Source: an uncultured Actinomycetes bacterium (GTDB lineage: Bacteria > Actinomycetota > Acidimicrobiia > IMCC26256 > PALSA-555). Taken from it: a DNA stretch of 17,999 nucleotides. A program made the translations under genes and the position numbers. The stretch lies in the NCBI GenBank assembly GCA_937927875.1, contig CALEYV010000061.1:1-17999 (forward strand). Direction: 5' to 3'. Below, piece by piece: positions 14,743 to 17,999 of this stretch. How positions within the stretch are numbered: position 1 is the first letter of the stretch; each line of letters opens with the position of its first letter. Below the pieces are notes generated by a model. That model saw nothing but the letters and a program-made list of their open reading frames with translations. It was not told the origin of the DNA and did not search any database.

Positions 14743-15385
14743 GGAAGCTGCGCAGCCGGGGGGACCAGGACGGCGGGCCGGCGGCGCGGCGCTCCGGCTT
14801 GCGCTGCTCGGCCTCGGTCGCCTGGCGCCAGACCATCACGAACCGGTGCACGGCGGTGAGGCTGGTGAGCACGAGCATGATCCACAGCACCGGGACGAGC
14901 ACGTTGAAGGCGAGCCCGACGCCGAGCAGCACCATGCGCTCGGCCCGCTCCATGACCCCGCCCCGGGCACTGAGCCCGAGCGCCTCGGCCTTGGCCCGCT
15001 CGTAGGAGATGAGCATCGACACCGCCAGCACCGCCAGGGCGAGCACGGCCAGCCCGCCGCCGCCGCCGGTGAGGTGCCACGCCACGCCGCCGAGGAGCAG
15101 CGCGTCGGCGACCCGGTCGCAGACCGAGTCGAAGAACGAGCCCCGCCGGCCCGCGGTGCCGCTCTGGCGGGCGACCGAGCCGTCGAGCAGGTCGGGCAGG
15201 CCGGTGAGCACGAGCCCGAACACGGCGAGGACCAGGTTGCCGTTGGCGATGAGGAAGGCGGTCCCGGCCGCGGCGACCAGGCCCAGGACGGTGAGCCCGT
15301 CCGCCGAGAGGCCCAGCACGTGCAGCGCGCGGCCGGCAGGCTCCAGGGCGCGCTCAGCCTTGGCGCGCCATCGTCGATCGAGCAT
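14690..15385 (-). CDS. pgsA: CDP-alcohol phosphatidyltransferase, probable phosphatidylinositol phosphate synthase
   Basis: The 231-residue integral membrane enzyme has the complete CDP-alcohol phosphotransferase signature: D65-x2-D68-G69-x2-A72-R73, then G82-x3-D86-x3-D90. About five or six helices run from residue 31 to 187. In actinobacteria the copy next to the PatA and PimA genes makes phosphatidylinositol phosphate from CDP-diacylglycerol and inositol phosphate; the motif R-A-E-R (147-150) fits. The C-terminal 45 residues are very basic and overlap the start of the acyltransferase. The ATG at 15385 has GGGAGGGA about ten bases upstream; an in-frame extension to 15514 is not supported. 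Another phospholipid head group is possible. Confidence 0.87.
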   Translation of the reverse strand: MLDRRWRAKAERALEPAGRALHVLGLSADGLTVLGLVAAAGTAFLIANGNLVLAVFGLVLTGLPDLLDGSVARQSGTAGRRGSFFDSVCDRVADALLLGGVAWHLTGGGGGLAVLALAVLAVSMLISYERAKAEALGLSARGGVMERAERMVLLGVGLAFNVLVPVLWIMLVLTSLTAVHRFVMVWRQATEAEQRKPERRAAGPPSWSPRLRSFRARRTRPRRIRRVSGRR

Positions 15386-15558
15386 GGACTCGGGTCCCTC
15401 CCGGGCTCCGAGGCGGGGGCCGGTGGGTGGCGCTGCCAGGGGCGCGCGACCGGCGCGAACTGGTCCGGAGGGTACCAGCGGGTCGGCCCGCCTGCCGCGA
15501 CCCCGCGGGGCCACCGGTACGATCCGGGCCGCACCTCGAGGTCAAGGGGGTACCAGGG
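15386..15558. promoter_or_regulatory. Divergent intergenic region between pgsA and the EF-G-like gene
   Basis: The only divergent junction in the window, 173 bases, must hold promoters for both sides. On the plus strand TACGAT at 15518-15523 is a possible -10 for the EF-G-like gene. On the minus strand TACCCT (15469-15474) could serve pgsA. A direct repeat GGGTACCAG occurs at 15470-15478 and 15548-15556; the first copy overlaps the pgsA -10 candidate and the second the EF-G ribosome-site region. No -35 boxes are clear. All assignments here are tentative. Confidence 0.4.
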
Positions 15559-17574
15559 GTGAAGCCGGTTCCGTCGTCGATGATCCGCAACGTGGCCCTG
15601 GTCGGGCACGGCGGGGCGGGCAAGACCACCGTCACCGAGGCGCTGCTGTTCGTGTCGGGGGCCATCACGAGGATGGGCAAGGTCGAGGACGGGTCGACCG
15701 TCACCGACTTCGACCCCGAGGAGCACAAGCGGACCATCTCGGTGTCGCTCGCCCTCGCCCCCGTCGAATGGGACGGCCACAAGCTCAACGTCCTCGACAC
15801 CCCCGGCTACGCCGACTTCGCGGGTGACGTCGCGGCCGCCCTCCGGGTCGCCGACCTCGCGGTCTTCGTCGTGTCGGCGGTCGAGGGCGTCGAGGTCCAG
15901 ACCGAGGCCGCGTGGCGCATGGCGGCGGCCCGCGACATGCCGCGGGCGATCTTCGTGAACAAGCTGGACCGGGAGCGCTCCTCGTTCAGCCGCACCCTCG
16001 ACCAGCTGAAGGACCGTTTCGGCGCCGGCGTTGCCCCGCTCGAGCTGCCGCTCGGCGAGGAGGCCGAGTTCCGCGGCGTCGTCGACCTGCTCACCGACGA
16101 GGCCGTCTCCTACGACGGGAAGACCGGGCGCGGCACCGCCGGGTCGGTCCCCGACGACATGGCCGACGAGGAGCACAAGGTCCACGACGCGCTCGTCGAG
16201 GGGATCGTCGTCGCCGACGACGACCTCATGGAGCGCTACCTCGCCGATGAGGAGCTGAAGGTCGACGAGCTGGAGGCCGCGCTGGCGAAGGGCATTGCGG
16301 AGGCGACCGTCTTCCCGGTGCTGTGCGGCAGCGCCAGCAAGCTGATCGGGATCGACCGGCTCGCCCACTTCATCGCCGAGGAGGCGCCCGCTCCCGCGGT
16401 GGGGGACGGCGCGCCGGCCGCGTTCGTGTTCAAGACCGTCGTCGACCCCTACGTCGGCCGTGTGAACCTGTTCCGGGTCTTGCAGGGAACGATCAAGCCC
16501 GACGCCACCCTCGTAAACGACCGCACCGTCGGCGAGGAGCGGCTGCACCAGCTGGTGACGCTCCGGGGCAAGGAGCAGGAGCCGCTCTCGGAGGCGGTCG
16601 CCGGGGACCTCGCCGCGGTGGCCAAGCTCAGCGACACCGCAACCGGCGACGTGCTCGGCTCGCGCGGCGCCGACCTCGACGTCGAGCGGCTCCAGCGGCC
16701 CGAGCCGGTGCTGCCGGTCGCGATCCGGGCCAAGTCGAAGGGCGACGAGGACAAGCTCGCCACCTCGCTGCGCCGGCTCCAAGACGAGGACCCGGCCCTC
16801 CGGGTGGAGCGCAACGGCGAGACCCACCAGACGCTCCTGTGGGGCATGGGCGAGACCCACCTCGGCATCGCGCTCGAGCGGCTGGCCCGCAAGTTCGGCG
16901 TGTCGGTCGAGACCGACGACGTGAAGGTCGCCTACCGGGAGACCATCACCAACACCGCGGAGGCCGAGGGCCGCTACAAGAAGCAGACCGGCGGGCACGG
17001 CCAGTTCGGCGTCGCGTTCCTGCGGGTGGAGCCGCGCGAACGCGGCGCCGGGTTCGAGTTCAACGACGCCATCGTCGGCGGCGCCATCCCCCGCCAGTTC
17101 ATCCCCGCGGTCGAGAAGGGCATCGTCGAGACGATGCAGTCCGGCGGCGTGTACGGCTACCCCGTCGTCGACGTGATCGTCACCTGCTTCGACGGCAAGT
17201 ACCACACGGTCGACTCGTCCGAGATGAGCTTCAAGATGGCCGGCTCGCTCGGCTTCAAGGCGGCCATGGCCAAGGCCGACCCGATCCTGCTCGAGCCGAT
17301 CAGCGAGCTCGTGGTCACCGCGCCCGAGGACGCGCAGGGCGACATCATGGGCGACCTCAACTCGAAGCGGGGCCGCATCCAGGGGTCGGCGAGCGTCGGG
17401 AACCGCGAGGTCGAGATCGTCGCGCTCATCCCCACCTCCGAGGTGCTGCGCTACGCGATCGACCTGCGGTCACTGACGGCGGGGCGGGGCCGCTTCACGA
17501 TCAAGCACTCGCACTACGACCCCGTGCCGTCGCACCTCGTGAGCAAGCTCGCCGCCGCGGCGGCCTCCGCGTAG
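15559..17574 (+). CDS. EF-G-like translational GTPase (EF-G2 type)
   Basis: The 671-residue product has the five EF-G domains: G1 G-H-G-G-A-G-K-T (16-23), a shortened switch I ending K-R-T-I-S (57-61), G3 D-T-P-G (80-83), G4 N-K-L-D (134-137), G5 C-G-S-A, and domain IV/V sequences such as Y-K-K-Q-T-G-G-H-G-Q-F-G and D-L-N-S-K-R-G-R-I-Q-G. It is not the housekeeping EF-G: the G3 motif is D-T-P-G-Y rather than D-T-P-G-H, so the histidine that activates water is missing, and switch I differs from the E-R-G-I-T-I form. These are traits of the EF-G-like paralogue group, whose cellular role is unclear. The GTG at 15559 has AAGGGGG eight bases upstream; ATG 15580 is an alternative. It is the sole plus-strand gene and has no str-operon neighbours. 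Confidence 0.9.
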   Translation: MKPVPSSMIRNVALVGHGGAGKTTVTEALLFVSGAITRMGKVEDGSTVTDFDPEEHKRTISVSLALAPVEWDGHKLNVLDTPGYADFAGDVAAALRVADLAVFVVSAVEGVEVQTEAAWRMAAARDMPRAIFVNKLDRERSSFSRTLDQLKDRFGAGVAPLELPLGEEAEFRGVVDLLTDEAVSYDGKTGRGTAGSVPDDMADEEHKVHDALVEGIVVADDDLMERYLADEELKVDELEAALAKGIAEATVFPVLCGSASKLIGIDRLAHFIAEEAPAPAVGDGAPAAFVFKTVVDPYVGRVNLFRVLQGTIKPDATLVNDRTVGEERLHQLVTLRGKEQEPLSEAVAGDLAAVAKLSDTATGDVLGSRGADLDVERLQRPEPVLPVAIRAKSKGDEDKLATSLRRLQDEDPALRVERNGETHQTLLWGMGETHLGIALERLARKFGVSVETDDVKVAYRETITNTAEAEGRYKKQTGGHGQFGVAFLRVEPRERGAGFEFNDAIVGGAIPRQFIPAVEKGIVETMQSGGVYGYPVVDVIVTCFDGKYHTVDSSEMSFKMAGSLGFKAAMAKADPILLEPISELVVTAPEDAQGDIMGDLNSKRGRIQGSASVGNREVEIVALIPTSEVLRYAIDLRSLTAGRGRFTIKHSHYDPVPSHLVSKLAAAAASA

Positions 17575-17647
17575 CCGCCTCGCCTCACCGCAGACGGCGC
17601 TCGACTGCTGCGATGCGCCTCTCGATGTCGATCCAGCGCCCTGATCC

Positions 17648-17707
17648 GCCCTGCCGTGGCGACCGCGCACGACGCCGCCGTCTGCGGCGTGAAGCTCGTG
17701 GACGTTC
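17648..17707 (-). pseudogene. Decayed copy of the 3' end of the neighbouring glycine-rich gene
   Basis: Read on the minus strand, 17648-17696 closely matches 17803-17854, the last codons of the glycine-rich gene. Both share AGCTTCACGCC, then CAG, GGCG, CGTGCGC, GGTCGCC and CGGCA, with about seven mismatches and one whole-codon gap. Translated, the remnant reads S-F-T-P-Q-T-A-A-S-C-A-V-A-T-A against S-F-T-P-Q-A-P-A-P-C-A-L-V-A-A-A in the intact gene. An in-frame TGA stands at 17706-17708 and the terminal stop is lost, so it is not expressed as such. It looks like the end of a former tandem paralogue. The same segment contains a 7-bp inverted repeat (17672-17690). Confidence 0.6.
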
Positions 17708-17734
17708 ACCTCGTCGTTCCCTGGTGGCGGTCGC

Positions 17735-17766
17735 GAGCGGGCCCGCCCGGAAGGGCGGACCCGCTC
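17735..17766 (-). terminator. Strong GC hairpin between the convergent genes
   Basis: Two 14-base arms (17735-17748 and 17753-17766) pair around a 4-base loop. In a minus-strand transcript all pairs form, one being G·U; in a plus-strand transcript that pair becomes C·A. This favours a role in ending the glycine-rich gene, 24 bases after its stop, though it could also stop the EF-G-like mRNA. No T-run follows on either side, so termination may rely on the hairpin alone or on Rho. Confidence 0.65.
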
Positions 17767-17789
17767 TCATTCCTGACGGTTGCGCGGGG

Positions 17790-17999
17790 TCAGCCGGTCA
17801 CCCGTGCCGCGGCGACCAGCGCGCACGGCGCCGGGGCCTGAGGCGTGAAGCTGAAGGTCACGGACCCGTTGCCGGGGTTGACGCCCGGGGTGTTGACGGA
17901 ATTGCGGACCGACGGCCCGGCGAAGCTCGACCCGCCACCGCCTCCTCCCCCGCCGGAGATCCCGGTGGCGCCGCTGCCCCCGCCACCGCCGACCTGGCC
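17790..17999 (-). CDS. Glycine-rich, probably secreted protein, C-terminal fragment (cut by window edge)
   Basis: Sixty-nine residues and a TGA stop are present; the N-terminus lies beyond the window. The visible part opens with glycine runs (G-Q-V-G-G-G-G-G-S-G and an eight-glycine stretch). It then has S-S-F-A-G-P-S-V and a short beta-like segment N-G-S-V-T-F-S-F-T-P near the end, with one cysteine. This pattern resembles the end of glycine-rich extracellular proteins of actinobacteria, where a glycine-loop region is followed by S-S-F/Y and a final G-x-V-T-F-x-Y/F-T strand. I cannot assign a function. It converges on the EF-G-like gene and is followed by a decayed copy of its own end. Confidence 0.75.
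   Translation of the reverse strand, partial: GQVGGGGGSGATGISGGGGGGGGSSFAGPSVRNSVNTPGVNPGNGSVTFSFTPQAPAPCALVAAARVTG

Noticed and set aside
14836..17205. A 789-codon open frame on the minus strand, antisense to the EF-G-like gene
   Set aside because: It runs opposite a well-supported GTPase and is rich in H, R, G, D and V repeats typical of antisense frames in GC-rich genes. Its tail is only a frame-shifted reading of the phosphotransferase.
17470..17770. Small minus-strand frames between the EF-G-like gene and the glycine-rich gene (79 and 61 codons)
   Set aside because: They show no conserved pattern and run through the terminator hairpin or the decayed repeat. One ends in D-I-E-R-R-I-A-A-V-E-R-R-L, which looks helical, but nothing else supports it.
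17656..17841. Plus-strand 61-codon frame near the window end
   Set aside because: It lies antisense to the glycine-rich gene end and its relic, and starts without a ribosome site.

Overview
The window is about 18 kb of very GC-rich, tightly packed bacterial DNA. The gene order pgsA – acyltransferase – pimA … pdxS – pdxT – yebC … ruvC – ruvA – ruvB – yajC – secD – secF – rel, all on the minus strand, is the order I recall from Mycobacterium tuberculosis (roughly Rv2612c down to Rv2583c). A phosphatidylinositol/PIM pathway, an F420-type split-barrel protein, GTG starts and candidate TANNNT-box leaderless promoters also point to Actinomycetota. The inserted genes and the lack of apt between secF and rel suggest a lineage outside the classical mycobacteria, perhaps Acidimicrobiia or a relative; that placement is inference.

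Layout, read in the minus-strand direction from right to left. (1) 17790-17999: the 3' end of a glycine-rich, probably secreted protein, followed by a strong hairpin and a decayed copy of that gene's own 3' end. (2) 15559-17574: the only plus-strand gene, an EF-G-like translational GTPase (EF-G2 type) whose DTPGH motif reads DTPGY. (3) 12737-15385: a three-gene membrane-lipid block (CDP-alcohol phosphotransferase, PatA-like acyltransferase, PimA-like mannosyltransferase). (4) 11263-12688: lemA and an M48/HtpX-like membrane protease. (5) 8930-11199: pdxS, pdxT (PLP synthase) and yebC. (6) 5500-8933: an accessory island that separates yebC from ruvC: a peroxiredoxin with an in-frame UGA, an F420/FMN split-barrel protein, CoxS- and CoxM-like subunits of a molybdenum hydroxylase, a MocA-like nucleotidyltransferase and CoxG. 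(7) 3324-5456: ruvC-ruvA-ruvB. (8) 1-3265: yajC-secD-secF and the 5' end of a RelA/SpoT homologue.

The most striking item is the peroxiredoxin at 8472-8933. Its frame is intact from a GTG start that overlaps the yebC stop to a TGA that overlaps the next ATG, except for one in-frame TGA at codon 48. That codon stands exactly where the family has its peroxidatic cysteine (P-x3-T-x2-C). A stem-loop with a G-starting loop lies about 27 nt beyond the UGA, as expected for a bacterial SECIS. I read it as a selenocysteine peroxiredoxin, which automated gene calling would split or call broken. It sits directly upstream of molybdenum-hydroxylase genes that have CoxS, CoxM, CoxG and a cofactor-maturation enzyme but no catalytic large subunit in the window.

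There is no gene-free stretch above 300 bases. I saw no tRNA, rRNA, CRISPR array, insertion sequence or riboswitch.
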